64,000 nucleotides of DNA from Corynebacterium hansenii (GTDB taxonomy: Bacteria > Actinomycetota > Actinomycetes > Mycobacteriales > Mycobacteriaceae): NCBI RefSeq assembly GCF_030408795.1, contig NZ_CP047211.1, positions 1,488,001 through 1,552,000 on the forward strand. Reading direction: 5' to 3'. The notes beneath the pieces were generated by a model. The model did not search any database, had not been told where the DNA came from, and saw only the letters and a list, made by a program, of their open reading frames with translations. The translations under genes were made by a program, and so were the position numbers. How positions within the stretch are numbered: position 1 is the stretch's first letter; the number at the start of each line of letters is the position of its first letter. Below are positions 40,791-49,523 of this stretch, in pieces.

Positions 40791-41093
40791 GGTGAATGCT
40801 CCTGGTTCTCGCTCGCGAATGAGTTCCAGCCCATTGTATGCCCATTCGGACGCGTTTCCGGGGCCCCTCGCGCGGGAATGCCCGGCAACCGGCGGCGACT
40901 CGCCCGGCGGCTCGTGCCCCCGGTGCCCATCGGGGCATCCCGCAGGCGCTACCATTGCCGGGTCCGGGTCACCGGTGCGTCCCGCGCCGGATCGTCCGGT
41001 CGTTTCCGTGACGTCGCCGAAGGGGCGGGAACTTTCCGCCCGTCCCATCCGACCGATTGGGTTGGAGCTTCAACTCGTGTGAGAGGAACCCCT
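40791..41093. other. Divergent promoter region tkt/ctaB
   Basis: This 303-nt gap holds no supported gene. On the minus strand TACAAT (40838-40833) would start tkt transcription near 40826 with a leader of about 36 nt. On the plus strand TACCAT (40950-40955) could serve ctaB, about 140 nt from its start. I see no repeat or terminator here. Confidence 0.5.
40833..40838 (-). promoter_or_regulatory. Probable tkt operon -10 hexamer
   Basis: TACAAT on the minus strand, 42 nt before the tkt GTG. The -35 region is not clear. Confidence 0.5.
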
Positions 41094-42017
41094 TTGCTGG
41101 ACACCGTCAAGGCCTACGTGGCGCTGACCAAGCCCCGGGTGATCGAGCTGCTTCTGGTCGCCGCGATTCCGGCGATGCTGCAGGCCGATCGGGGCAAGGT
41201 GCACGTCGGTCTCATCCTCCTCACCCTGGTGGGCGGTTGGATGGGCGCCGCGGCCGCGAACACGTTCAACATGGTGGCCGATTCGGACATCGACAAGGTG
41301 ATGAACCGCACGCGCAAGCGTCCGCTGGCCCGCCAGTCGGTGAGCAACCGCAACGCGATGATCTTCGGCTCCGTGCTGACGGTGGCCAGCTTCCTGTGGC
41401 TGTGGCTGCTGTGCGATTCGCTGTTGGCGGGCATCTTCATCCTGCTGACCATCATGTTCTACGTGTTCGTGTACACGATGTGGCTGAAGCGCCGCACGGA
41501 CCAGAACGTGGTGTGGGGAGGAGCGGCCGGCTGCATGCCGGTGCTGGTCGGCTGGGCCGTCATCACGGACAACGCGCCGGACGTGACGGGGTGGCTGCAT
41601 TGGTGGCAGGCGATCGTCCTGTTCCTGGTCATCTTCTTCTGGACTCCGCCGCACACGTGGGCGCTGGGCCTGAAGTACCGCGAGGATTACGAGGCCGCCG
41701 GCGTGCCCATGATGCCCGTCGTCCGCCCGCCGCTGTACGTCACGGTGCGCATCATCGCCTACACGCTGGCGACCGTGCTGACCACGTTCCTGCTCATCCC
41801 GGCCGCCGGCTGGGTGTACCTGGCGGTGTCCGTGCTGGCCGGCGTCTGGTTCATGTGGGGAGCCATCGCGCTGCACAACTCGGTGAAGGCGGGCGGCGAG
41901 ATCAAGCCCATGAAGCTGTTCCTGCTGTCCAACAACTACCTGGCGCTGGTGTGCGTCGGCCTGTCCGTCGATGCGGTGCTGGGCCTGCGCACCGTCGCGG
42001 AGATGCTCGGCTTCTAG
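41094..42017 (+). CDS. ctaB: Protoheme IX farnesyltransferase (heme O synthase)
   Basis: Adds a farnesyl group to heme b to make heme O, the precursor of heme A for cytochrome aa3. The 307-residue UbiA-type membrane prenyltransferase has eight to nine helices and the conserved Asp-rich loop [18 protein letters not shown], a second loop [17 protein letters not shown] and [16 protein letters not shown]. The frame is open far upstream, but I choose the TTG at 41094 ([16 protein letters not shown]) because AGAGGA is 6 nt upstream and the N-terminus matches C. glutamicum CtaB. CtaA is encoded nearby on the other strand. Confidence 0.94.
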   Translation: MLDTVKAYVALTKPRVIELLLVAAIPAMLQADRGKVHVGLILLTLVGGWMGAAAANTFNMVADSDIDKVMNRTRKRPLARQSVSNRNAMIFGSVLTVASFLWLWLLCDSLLAGIFILLTIMFYVFVYTMWLKRRTDQNVVWGGAAGCMPVLVGWAVITDNAPDVTGWLHWWQAIVLFLVIFFWTPPHTWALGLKYREDYEAAGVPMMPVVRPPLYVTVRIIAYTLATVLTTFLLIPAAGWVYLAVSVLAGVWFMWGAIALHNSVKAGGEIKPMKLFLLSNNYLALVCVGLSVDAVLGLRTVAEMLGF

Positions 42018-42032
42018 CCCTTCCCCCGCCCG

Positions 42033-42065
42033 AACCCTCCCGGATCTCCGCGGTCCGGGAGGGTT
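42033..42065. terminator. Terminator between ctaB and qor
   Basis: AACCCTCCCGGA (42033-42044) and TCCGGGAGGGTT (42054-42065) form a perfect 12-bp stem with a 9-nt loop, followed on plus by TTCGCTTT. It serves ctaB and possibly the convergent gene. Confidence 0.8.
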
Positions 42066-42085
42066 TCGCTTTGCCGCCGAAGCGT

Positions 42086-42096
42086 GCTTTGCGACG
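42086..42096 (-). repeat. Dispersed 11-mer CGTCGCAAAGC, copy E
   Basis: On the minus strand, the sense strand of the quinone reductase gene, it begins right after that gene's TAG with one base between. The base before the 11-mer is G instead of C. Confidence 0.75.
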
Positions 42097-42097
42097 C

Positions 42098-43069
42098 CTA
42101 CGGCAGCAGGACCACCGATCCCGTCGTGGACCGCGCCTGGAGCGCACGATGCGCCGCGGCGGCGTCGGAAAGCGGGAAGCGTTCCCCGACGCGGACCCGC
42201 AGCGATCCGTCGGCGACGCGCCCCAGGACGTCATCGGCGCGCGCGGTCAGCTCGGCGCGGTCGTGGATGAAGTGGCGCAGATGGGGGCGGGTCAGGAAAA
42301 GCGAGCCGTGCTCGTTCAATTTCTGCGGGTCCATCGGCGGCACCGCCCCGGAGGCCGCGCCGAAGAGGGCCACCAGGCCGCGAACCCGGGCGCAGCGCAG
42401 CGACGTGTCGAAGGTGTCCCTGCCGACGCCGTCGAAGACCACGTCCGCGCCCCCGGCGGCGCCCGTCCATTCGCGGACGCGGGAGGGGAGGTCGTCGTCG
42501 TAACGCAGGACCAGCTCGGCCCCCGCATCGCGGGCCAGTTCCTCCTTCGCGTCGGAGGAGACGACCGAGGCCACCCGCGCGCCGGCGGCGACCGCGAGTT
42601 GCGTGAGCAGCAGTCCCACGCCGCCCGCGCCCGCCGTGAGCAGCACCGTGTCGCCGGGGGAGAGTCGGCCGACGTCGTGGACCAGGAAATGCGCCGTCAG
42701 ACCCTGCAGGAGGATCGAGGCGGCGACGTCGTCGGGGATGGCGTCGGGCACGGCGATGAGCGAGTCCGCGGGGGCGGCGACGGACTCGGCGTAGGAATCC
42801 GGGGCGTTGCACCACGCGACGCGATCGCCGACCGCCCATCCCGACGTGCCGGGTCCGAGGGCGGCGATGCGGCCGGCGCCCTCCGCCCCCGGGGTGAACG
42901 GCAGGGGACGGGGGTAGATGCCCTCGCGCTGGTAGACGTCCGTGAAGTTGACCCCGACCGCGTCCACCGAAACGAGGACCTCCCCTTCGCCCGGGACGGG
43001 GTCGGGGAGGTCCTCGCGGAAGTTCAGGTGGTCGGGTCCGCCGAAGGATTCGATGATGATTCCGCGCAT
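42098..43069 (-). CDS. qor: Zinc-independent quinone oxidoreductase (MDR family)
   Basis: NADPH-dependent quinone reductase of the medium-chain dehydrogenase superfamily. The 323 residues show the N-terminal GroES-like domain (VGVNFTDVYQREGIYP and FTPGAEGAG) and the Rossmann domain with LLTAGAGGVGLLLTQLA (AxxGGVG) and a conserved Tyr-less cofactor loop SSDAKEEL. No zinc-ligand cysteines are present. Substrate is not predictable; the conserved place between ctaB and ctaA suggests a link to the respiratory quinone pool. TACCCT lies exactly 6 nt before the ATG, so the message is probably leaderless. Confidence 0.9.
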   Translation of the reverse strand: MRGIIIESFGGPDHLNFREDLPDPVPGEGEVLVSVDAVGVNFTDVYQREGIYPRPLPFTPGAEGAGRIAALGPGTSGWAVGDRVAWCNAPDSYAESVAAPADSLIAVPDAIPDDVAASILLQGLTAHFLVHDVGRLSPGDTVLLTAGAGGVGLLLTQLAVAAGARVASVVSSDAKEELARDAGAELVLRYDDDLPSRVREWTGAAGGADVVFDGVGRDTFDTSLRCARVRGLVALFGAASGAVPPMDPQKLNEHGSLFLTRPHLRHFIHDRAELTARADDVLGRVADGSLRVRVGERFPLSDAAAAHRALQARSTTGSVVLLP

Positions 43070-43075
43070 GCGGCC

Positions 43076-43081
43076 AGGGTA
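43076..43081 (-). promoter_or_regulatory. -10 hexamer for qor, leaderless type
   Basis: Minus-strand TACCCT ends 6 nt before the ATG at 43069, within the 39-nt ctaA-qor gap. Confidence 0.55.
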
Positions 43082-43108
43082 CAGGCGCGCGGTGGCCGAG
43101 CGGACGGC

Positions 43109-44110
43109 TTAGACGGCCGCCTTAGCGGTGTCCCAAGCGCGCTCCGCGTCACCTGCCGGGGACCCCGTCACCGTCGCGGTGCCGCCGGCACGGCGCCAGC
43201 CGAGCTGCCACACGATGGCGGTGACCGCGGTCAGCGCGCCGGACCCGGCGACGTGGACCGGGACGAGGGCCTCGGGCACGCCCGTCCAGTACTGGACCAT
43301 GCCCACGCAGCCCTGGGCGATGATGAGCCCGACGAGGACCCAGCCGAGTTTGCGCAGCCCGGGCTCCGCGTTGAGCGCGATGAGCCCGAAGACGAGGCCG
43401 ATGGCCAGGCCCAGGTACAGGTACATGAAACCGGCATGGACGTGGGTCAGCTCCGTGATGGGCAGCTGGAGGCGGTCCTCCGGCAGCACCGACGCGTCGC
43501 CCGCGTGCGGGCCCGCGCCCGTGACCATGGTGCCGGTGACGAGGGTGCCCGCAAGGGCGACGGCGGACGCGGCGGAGAGCATTCGCAGGGACTTGACGTA
43601 GGTGCGGATCTCCCGGCCGTCGTCGGGCTCCTGGATCTTGACGTAGACCATGCCGGCGAGCCACACCAGCAGCATCGACGGCAGGAAGTGCAGCGCCACG
43701 GAGTACCACTTCAGGTCGACGAGCACCGAGATGCCGCCGATGACCGCCTGCACGATGACGCCGAAACCGTTGAGGAACGCCAGCACCACGATCGCCTTGC
43801 GCCGGCCCGCGCGAATCACCGCGAGGAAGAGGGCCAGCGTCAGCGCGACCAAGACGAACGTGAGCAGGCGGTTGCCGAACTCGATCGCCTGGTGCAGCGC
43901 GGGGGCCGCACCGTCCACGGGCGTGAAGCTGCCGGGGTGGCACTGCGGCCACGTGTCGCAGCCGAGCCCGGAACCGGTCACGCGGACCACGGAACCGGTG
44001 ACCGCGATCCCGGCCTGGGCGATCAGCACGAGCAGCGCGGTGATCCGCTGCTGGGCGATCGTCGGAAGCGGGAGGAAGGACAGGGGGAGGTTTCGGTCGG
44101 CGTCGCTCAC
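43109..44110 (-). CDS. ctaA: Heme A synthase
   Basis: Oxidises the C8 methyl of heme O to the formyl group of heme A for cytochrome aa3 oxidase. The 333 residues have eight predicted helices in two four-helix halves. Family markers are VRVTGSGLGCDTWPQCHPGS with the paired cysteines, ALHQAIEFGNRLLTF and, in the second half, ELTHVHAGFMYLYLG and VPVHVAGSGAL, providing the heme-ligand histidines. The GTG start has AAGGAAAC upstream, and TAATGT lies 8 nt before it, so the leader is very short. Divergent from the GT-C gene. Confidence 0.94.
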   Translation of the reverse strand: MSDADRNLPLSFLPLPTIAQQRITALLVLIAQAGIAVTGSVVRVTGSGLGCDTWPQCHPGSFTPVDGAAPALHQAIEFGNRLLTFVLVALTLALFLAVIRAGRRKAIVVLAFLNGFGVIVQAVIGGISVLVDLKWYSVALHFLPSMLLVWLAGMVYVKIQEPDDGREIRTYVKSLRMLSAASAVALAGTLVTGTMVTGAGPHAGDASVLPEDRLQLPITELTHVHAGFMYLYLGLAIGLVFGLIALNAEPGLRKLGWVLVGLIIAQGCVGMVQYWTGVPEALVPVHVAGSGALTAVTAIVWQLGWRRAGGTATVTGSPAGDAERAWDTAKAAV

Positions 44111-44118
44111 GTTTCCTT

Positions 44119-44124
44119 ACATTA
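44119..44124 (-). promoter_or_regulatory. -10 hexamer for ctaA
   Basis: Minus-strand TAATGT is separated by 8 nt (containing AAGGAA) from the ctaA GTG, giving a leaderless or nearly leaderless message. Confidence 0.45.
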
Positions 44125-44150
44125 CCCCCCGTGCGCGCAGGGCAATCGAC

Positions 44151-44156
44151 TAGATT
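44151..44156 (+). promoter_or_regulatory. -10 hexamer for the GT-C gene
   Basis: TAGATT is followed by 8 nt and the GTG at 44165. Together with the ctaA element it makes a compact divergent promoter of about 55 nt. Confidence 0.45.
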
Positions 44157-44164
44157 CGGCCGGC

Positions 44165-45577
44165 GTGAGCCAAAAACGGACCACCTCATCCTGGGCAGGT
44201 CCCGCTGCGGCGTTTCTGCTGGTCACGGCATTGTGTCGCCTGTTCATCGGAGAGCGCCTGATCGACGACGCCTACATCACGGCGGCGGTCGCCCGATCCA
44301 TGGCCACGGCGGGGGTATGGGGGCCCACCGTCCACGAGACCGCCCACACGGCCACGTCGCCGCTCGCCGTGCTCGCGTTGCTGCCGTTCGAGCTCATGCG
44401 GGTGCCGCTGCCGTGGTCCGCCGCCATCGTCCACGGTGCCGGCGCCGCCATCCTCGCCGCCGGTCTGCGGCTGGGCGGGACGGGCCCCGCAGTCGCCGTC
44501 GCGGGTGCCACGGCACTGCCGTTCCTCCCGCTCACGGCGTCGTCGGCGGGCATGGACGTGATCCTCGCCGTGCCGCTGGCGGTGCTCATGGTCGCGGCGG
44601 CCGCGCGCGGCCGCCCGGTGGCGGCTCTCGTCGCCATGGCGCTGCTGCCACTGGCTCGACCGGACGCCGTCATCGTCGCGCCCATCGCGGCGGTGCTGCT
44701 GTGGCGTGCCCGGGGCTTCGCCACCGCGGCGAAGGTGTCCGCCGCGGCGGCGGTCCCGTCGTTGCTGTGGATGCTCATCGGCTGGTTCTTCCTCGGCGGG
44801 CTGGTGCCGGACACCTTCCTGATCAAAACCGGCCAGCACTGGGAGGGCGTCGACTTCGGCACCGGCCTGGCCTTCCTGGCGGGGATCTTCCCCGTGGCGT
44901 GGATCGGCGTCGCCGCCGCGGCCACGGGGGTGGCCGCACTCGCGCGGAGGTCCGCGGTGGGCATCGCGCTCCTGGTGGCGGGGGCGGCGCATTTCGCGGC
45001 GTACGCGGCGTTGGGCGTGCCGCCGTACCACTGGTACTACGTGCCCTCGCTGGGTCTGCTCGCCGCCGCGGGCTTGATCGGCCTGGAGGAGCTTCGGGCC
45101 CGGGCCGGTGCCGCGGTGCATGGGGTGTTCGGCGCCCTCGGCCTGATCGCGTGCGCGGCCGCGGCGCCGGGCTTCCCGCCCGTGACCACGAACTGGGCGT
45201 CGTCGGCGGAGATGCTCGACGCGGCCGAGGACCTGCGCGGAGTCGTCGGGGATCGGACGGTCCGCGTCACCGGCGAAATCGGGGCCTTCGCCTACGGCTG
45301 CGGCTGCAGGCTCATCGACGAATTCACCTCGCAGTCGGCGGTCAACGCGTCATTCCGGGGCAGGGAAGCGGCCGGCGGCGCCGCCGCGGCGATCATCGGG
45401 TTCAGCACCATGTGGCGCAACGGCGGGGACCCGCCGGAGGCCGACCTGGTGCTGGTGAGCAATCCCGTCCCGGGGCGGCCGATTCTCTGGGCGTGGGAGT
45501 TCCGCTCGCCGTACCGCGAGCACTCCACGACGTACTTTCTCCAGCCGAACCGGGACGGCGCCCCGTCGCAAAGCTGA
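44165..45577 (+). CDS. Putative GT-C type membrane glycosyltransferase
   Basis: A 470-residue polytopic membrane protein with 9-10 hydrophobic helices and a C-terminal extracytoplasmic domain. Early in the first external loop it has DDAYITAAVARS, followed about 30 residues later by TATSPLAV, a pair that resembles the DDA...TSPL signature of AftB-like arabinofuranosyl and mannosyl transferases using polyprenyl-phosphate donors. DTFLIKTGQHW and HWYYVPSLGLLA also fit. The C-terminal domain has a CGC pair that could form a disulfide. The family call is from memory and the substrate is unknown. It is inserted between ctaA and the ABC genes, which are neighbours in C. glutamicum. Its last codons and stop are the dispersed motif. 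Confidence 0.6.
   Translation: MSQKRTTSSWAGPAAAFLLVTALCRLFIGERLIDDAYITAAVARSMATAGVWGPTVHETAHTATSPLAVLALLPFELMRVPLPWSAAIVHGAGAAILAAGLRLGGTGPAVAVAGATALPFLPLTASSAGMDVILAVPLAVLMVAAAARGRPVAALVAMALLPLARPDAVIVAPIAAVLLWRARGFATAAKVSAAAAVPSLLWMLIGWFFLGGLVPDTFLIKTGQHWEGVDFGTGLAFLAGIFPVAWIGVAAAATGVAALARRSAVGIALLVAGAAHFAAYAALGVPPYHWYYVPSLGLLAAAGLIGLEELRARAGAAVHGVFGALGLIACAAAAPGFPPVTTNWASSAEMLDAAEDLRGVVGDRTVRVTGEIGAFAYGCGCRLIDEFTSQSAVNASFRGREAAGGAAAAIIGFSTMWRNGGDPPEADLVLVSNPVPGRPILWAWEFRSPYREHSTTYFLQPNRDGAPSQS
45563..45574 (+). repeat. Dispersed 12-mer CCGTCGCAAAGC, copy F
   Basis: Encodes the last four residues (Pro-Ser-Gln-Ser) of the GT-C protein; the TGA stop follows directly. Sense orientation. Confidence 0.75.
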
Positions 45578-45621
45578 TCGGGGCCCGTGTTGATTCGGGA
45601 GGGGGGCAGTGCCGATCTGGG

Positions 45622-46410
45622 TCAGTCGCCCTGAGCCTCGAAGCGGAACAGGCGCGTCGCCGCCGCGCCGGCCGCGGCGCCCCACGCGATGAGCACCACG
45701 AGCGGGAACCACGCCAGGCGGCCGTCGAAGGCGGCGATGAGGGAGTCGGTGAGCGCGACGGAGGGCAGCAGCGTGAGCGCCGCATGCGCCCCATCGCCGA
45801 GTTCCGGACCGACCGCGGCGAGCGTGGCCGCGCCCAGGAGGATGAACCAGATCAGGTTGGCTAACCCGAGGATCATCTCGGCGCCGAGCGTGCCGCCCAT
45901 GAGCAGGCCCATGGCCGTGAACGAGACCGTGCCGACCATGGTGATCGCGTAGGCCAGCGCGAACGCCGCGACGGGCGCGCGATAGCCCAGGGCCAGCGCC
46001 ACGCCGGCGAAGATGATGAACTGCGCCGTGACCATCAGCGCCACGGCACCCGCCTTGCCGGCGATGATGCCCCACTTCGGCAGCGCGGACGCGCCGATGC
46101 GCTTCAGAGCCCCATACCGGCGATCGAACCCGACCGCGATGGCCTGCCCGGTGAAGCCCGAGGACATCGTGGCCACCGCCAGCACCATCGGGAACACGGT
46201 GACGATGGGATCCTCGTTGTCGAGGACGGGCACGAGGGTGAATCCGACGAGCATCGCCAGCGGGATGATCATGGTCAACAGCATCTGCTCGCCGTGGCGC
46301 CAGATGAGCATCGACTCCAGCTTCGTCTGCGACGCCAGCACGCGGCCCATCGGCGCGCGCTTCGGGGCCGGGGCGAAGGTGCCCTCCGGGAAACGGGTCG
46401 TCGGCTGCAT
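45622..46410 (-). CDS. ABC-2 type transporter permease
   Basis: Membrane half of an ABC exporter. The 262 residues hold six predicted helices, starting around residue 40 (LLTMIIPLAMLVGFTLVPV), and lack an ATPase. The pattern MSSGFTGQAIAVGFDRRYGALKR is typical of ABC-2/DrrB-like permeases. It starts 1 nt after the ATPase gene stop and is its partner. Substrate is unknown; the conserved place next to ctaA and mptB in corynebacteria hints at a cell envelope or respiratory role but does not prove it. Confidence 0.88.
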   Translation of the reverse strand: MQPTTRFPEGTFAPAPKRAPMGRVLASQTKLESMLIWRHGEQMLLTMIIPLAMLVGFTLVPVLDNEDPIVTVFPMVLAVATMSSGFTGQAIAVGFDRRYGALKRIGASALPKWGIIAGKAGAVALMVTAQFIIFAGVALALGYRAPVAAFALAYAITMVGTVSFTAMGLLMGGTLGAEMILGLANLIWFILLGAATLAAVGPELGDGAHAALTLLPSVALTDSLIAAFDGRLAWFPLVVLIAWGAAAGAAATRLFRFEAQGD

Positions 46411-46411
46411 G

Positions 46412-47410
46412 TCAGTTCCTCATCTCTCGGCCGGTGATGTCCAGGAAGACGTCCTCCAGGCTCCTGCGCGCGACCCGGAGCTCCGAGACGAGCACGTCGT
46501 GGTCCGCGCACCAGGCGGTCATCGCCGCGATCCCGCGCGGGGTCGCCGCACCCGTGACGCGGTACCGGTTCGGGGCGGTCGCGTCGACGGATACCTCGGG
46601 CGCGCCGGCGCCCGCGTCCGCCGCATTCGCGGCGCCGCCCGGCACCGCGCGGGCGAGGGCGTCCCGGAGGTGCTCCGCGAGCGAACCGGCGTCGATGGCG
46701 CGGTCGACCTCGAGGACCGCCGCCTGCGACGACGTGCCCGACGTGATGTCCGCCGTCGTGCCCGACGCGACGGCGCGGCCGCGGTCGATGATGACCACGT
46801 CGTCGGCGAGGGCCTCGGCCTCGTCCATGAGGTGGGTGGTCAGCACGACGGTCACGCCGTCGCGGCGCAGCGAGGACACCAGGTCCCACACCGCCAGCCG
46901 CGACTGCGCGTCGAGGCCGGCCGTCGGCTCGTCCAGGAAGACCAATTCCGGGCGGCCCACGAGCGCGCAGGCGAGGGAAAGGCGCTGCTGCTGGCCGCCC
47001 GACAGCCTGCGGTACGACGTGCGGCGCTGGCGGGAGAGGCCGACGACGTCGAGGAGCCAATCGACGTCCAACGGATCGTCGGAGTACGAGGCCACGAGCT
47101 CGAGCATCTCCCCGACGCGCACGCCGGGGTACGCGCCGCCGCCCTGCAGCATGATGCCGATTCGGGTGCGCAGCTCGTCGGTGTCGCGCATGGGGTCGAG
47201 GCCGAGCACTCGGACGTCGCCGCCGTCGGGGCGCACGAAGCCCTCGCACATTTCCACGGTGGTGGTCTTGCCGGCCCCGTTCGGGCCCAGCAGGGCGAGG
47301 ACGCGGCCGCGGGCGAGGGAGAGGTCCAGCCCGTCGACGGCGGTGACGTCGCCGAAGCGCTTGGTCACGCCGCTCAACTGCAGCGCCGGGGAGTCGGTGT
47401 TCCTGGTCAC
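46412..47410 (-). CDS. ABC transporter ATP-binding protein
   Basis: ATPase of the ABC-2 exporter. The 332 residues contain Walker A LGPNGAGKTTTVEM, the Q-loop region IGIMLQGGGAYPGV, signature LSGGQQQRLSLA, Walker B LVFLDEPTAGLD and the switch TTHLMDEAEAL. After about residue 230 a C-terminal extension (Ala/Gly-rich, about residues 255-285) leads to a small DUF4162-like domain, as in DrrA-type drug or lipid exporters. A GTG start is used. mptB lies 57 nt upstream in the same direction. Confidence 0.92.
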   Translation of the reverse strand: MTRNTDSPALQLSGVTKRFGDVTAVDGLDLSLARGRVLALLGPNGAGKTTTVEMCEGFVRPDGGDVRVLGLDPMRDTDELRTRIGIMLQGGGAYPGVRVGEMLELVASYSDDPLDVDWLLDVVGLSRQRRTSYRRLSGGQQQRLSLACALVGRPELVFLDEPTAGLDAQSRLAVWDLVSSLRRDGVTVVLTTHLMDEAEALADDVVIIDRGRAVASGTTADITSGTSSQAAVLEVDRAIDAGSLAEHLRDALARAVPGGAANAADAGAGAPEVSVDATAPNRYRVTGAATPRGIAAMTAWCADHDVLVSELRVARRSLEDVFLDITGREMRN

Positions 47411-47467
47411 GACTGGACATCCTAGGACAGCCGCCGGGGGACGCGACCGCCCGGGGGCGCGACCGCG

Positions 47468-49150
47468 TCAGCGCAGCCGGAATACCTTGGTGCGCCAGCC
47501 GACCGCGAGAACGACTGCCATGACGGCGACGAACGCCGCGACGGAGCCCAGGTAGATCTGCAGCACCGTGCCGGGCGGCAGCCCGAGCCCGCGGGGCAGG
47601 ACCGTCAAACTGAACACCGCCGAGTAGGCGACGACCGCCCAGCGGAACTGCGTGCGGTCCGCCCACCCGGACAACGGCACGAGGGCCCACAGCAGGTACC
47701 AGGGGTGGACGACCGGGAACATCAGGACCAGCACGAACATGGCCAGACCGTAGCCGCCGAGCGGGTGGATGCGGCCGCGGAACGTGGCCCACAGCATGCG
47801 CAGCAGCCACGCGACGGCGAGCAAAATGCCCAACCCCCGGGTCAGACCCAACGCGGCCTCCGAGATGTCGCCGATGCCGAGCATCCGGCCGGCGAAACCG
47901 GCGGTGATGCCGAGGAGGGTCGGCAGGGACATCCACGAGCGGACGGTAGCCGCGCCGCCCTGGCTGGTGATCCACCCGAAACCGAGACCCGACCCCAGGG
48001 AGACCGCCACGACCGATGCCGCGCCGAACGCGGCGGTGGTTGCCGCCGCACGGATCACGGCCATCGTCGTGAAGCCGAACCTGCGGGCCAGGGCCATGCC
48101 GACGAAGCCGAGGGCGACGAAACCCGTCACCTTCACCATGCCGGCCAGCGCTATGAGCACGACCCCGGCCGCGAAGAGGAGCCAACCTTTGCCGGGCAGC
48201 GCGGGCGAGCCCGGCTCGACGGGGTCATCCGGGACGCCGGGGACGGGTTTGCCGTGCATCGCCACCATGCACAGCTCCATGCCGGAAAGCAGGAGCGCGA
48301 GCAGCAGCGCCTCGTTGTGGACGCCGCCGACGAGATGGAGCAGCGTCAGCGGATTGAGCACGCCCAGCCACAGCGCGAACTGGGGGCTGACGCCGCAGCG
48401 CAACGCCAGCCGCACCAGCGCCCAGGCGACGACGTACAGCGAGACGACCGCGACGAGCCGGTGCAGGAACACCGACGGCAGCACCGCATCGCCGGTGACG
48501 GCGGAAATGGCCCACGCGCCGACCATCGCGGTCGGTCCGTAGGGGCTGGGGGAGTTCGACCAGATCAGTGGGACCGATCGGGCCAGGGGATCCTCCGCGC
48601 CGAGGAGCTCCACCGGGCCCGCGGAATACGGGTCCATCCCGCGATCGACGACCGCGCCCTGCGCCAGATAAGAGTAGATGTCCTGGGTGAACAGCGGCGC
48701 CGTGAAGATCAGCGGGACGACCCAGCCGGCGAAGGTGCGCACGAGCATGCCCGTGTCCACCGAGGTCACCCGCGTGCGGGCGCCCACCGCCACGAACGCA
48801 CCGACCCCGAGCCAGGCGACGATGAGCATGCCGATGCCCGTGAAGGTCACGATGGTCGTGGAAATGAGCATGCGGCCCAACACCGAGCCGATCGGGGTCT
48901 CCCAGAAGCCGTTGCCCACCACCGGCGTGGCGCCCGCGCCGACCCCGCCGACCAGGACGAGAATCGCCCCGACGGTGCCGAGCCACCGCAGCCACGTGAA
49001 ACGCCGGAGCTCGCGGTGGTCGATGCGGAACGCCAGAGGGGTGCCGGCGCCGCGGTGCAGCGATGCGGACCGCGAACCGGCGCGGCCGATGCGCGGCAAC
49101 GCGTCGATGATCCAGCGGGCGGCGCCGCCGCGAAGGGGAGTCTCTGGCAC
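47468..49150 (-). CDS. mptB: Alpha-(1->6)-mannopyranosyltransferase MptB
   Basis: Polyprenyl-phosphomannose-dependent GT-C enzyme that builds the proximal alpha-1,6-mannan core of lipomannan and lipoarabinomannan in corynebacteria and mycobacteria. The 560 residues have about 12-14 membrane helices. The catalytic-loop region TQDIYSYLAQGAVVDRGMDPY and IWSNSPSPYGP are typical of MptA/MptB, and VHNEALLLALL and HPWYLLWALVP fit the family. The GTG start has TAGACT exactly 6 nt before it, so the transcript is probably leaderless. Its place beside sufR and the ABC genes is conserved in corynebacteria. Confidence 0.92.
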   Translation of the reverse strand: MPETPLRGGAARWIIDALPRIGRAGSRSASLHRGAGTPLAFRIDHRELRRFTWLRWLGTVGAILVLVGGVGAGATPVVGNGFWETPIGSVLGRMLISTTIVTFTGIGMLIVAWLGVGAFVAVGARTRVTSVDTGMLVRTFAGWVVPLIFTAPLFTQDIYSYLAQGAVVDRGMDPYSAGPVELLGAEDPLARSVPLIWSNSPSPYGPTAMVGAWAISAVTGDAVLPSVFLHRLVAVVSLYVVAWALVRLALRCGVSPQFALWLGVLNPLTLLHLVGGVHNEALLLALLLSGMELCMVAMHGKPVPGVPDDPVEPGSPALPGKGWLLFAAGVVLIALAGMVKVTGFVALGFVGMALARRFGFTTMAVIRAAATTAAFGAASVVAVSLGSGLGFGWITSQGGAATVRSWMSLPTLLGITAGFAGRMLGIGDISEAALGLTRGLGILLAVAWLLRMLWATFRGRIHPLGGYGLAMFVLVLMFPVVHPWYLLWALVPLSGWADRTQFRWAVVAYSAVFSLTVLPRGLGLPPGTVLQIYLGSVAAFVAVMAVVLAVGWRTKVFRLR

Positions 49151-49156
49151 GGGACG

Positions 49157-49162
49157 AGTCTA
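49157..49162 (-). promoter_or_regulatory. -10 hexamer for mptB, leaderless type
   Basis: Minus-strand TAGACT is followed by exactly 6 nt and the GTG at 49150. Confidence 0.55.
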
Positions 49163-49412
49163 ACCGCTGCCGCGGGTGGTCCGGGCCGGTACGGGTGCGG
49201 TGCCGGGTCGATGAGGGGCCAAGGCGGGGCCGACGCTGGGCCGGTGCTGGGCCGGCGTGTGCCCGTCGCTCGAAACGGTTGCGAAAGCGGGTCGGTGCGA
49301 AGCTATGCGACTGGCTATGAAACGATGTAATCGAGCAACGTTCAATCGATTGTCGGCCGCATCGCCGCTGGCCCGGGACACGCGGCCCCGGAGCGCTGGA
49401 CTTCTCGGTCGA

Positions 49413-49440
49413 TTTACGGAACACTCGTGTTGTCTAATAC
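49413..49440 (+). promoter_or_regulatory. sufR-suf promoter with palindromic operator
   Basis: TTTACG (49413-49418) and TAATAC (49435-49440) are spaced 16 nt apart, and the palindrome AACAC-TC-GTGTT (49420-49431) fills the spacer. A repressor bound there would block RNA polymerase. SufR is the natural candidate because it autoregulates suf in other actinobacteria. Confidence 0.5.
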
Positions 49441-49523
49441 CCGGCAGCCACCGGGTGCGGACTTTCTCCGGGGCCGGCAAAACGATGCCCGGCCCCGCAA
49501 TCCACGGGAGGTGAACCAGCGGC

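Larger units (their letters stand above)
49151..49523. other. Divergent intergenic region mptB/sufR
   Basis: These 373 nt contain no supported gene. There is an AT-richer pocket at about 49300-49360 with an AATCGA/TCGATT inverted repeat (49329-49334 and 49346-49351) around AACGTT. The mptB -10 (49157-49162, minus) lies at one end and the sufR promoter-operator (49413-49440) towards the other. The long distance to sufR suggests further regulatory input. Confidence 0.55.

Noticed and set aside
38436..41093. Long in-frame open extension upstream of ctaB on the plus strand
   Set aside because: It runs antisense through tkt and tal. CtaB homology, AGAGGA and the TTG at 41094 mark the real start.
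44165..49150. Biosynthetic gene cluster or drug-resistance island (ABC exporter plus glycosyltransferase)
   Set aside because: The ABC pair and mptB are at their usual corynebacterial position; only the GT-C gene is extra, and there are no synthase genes.
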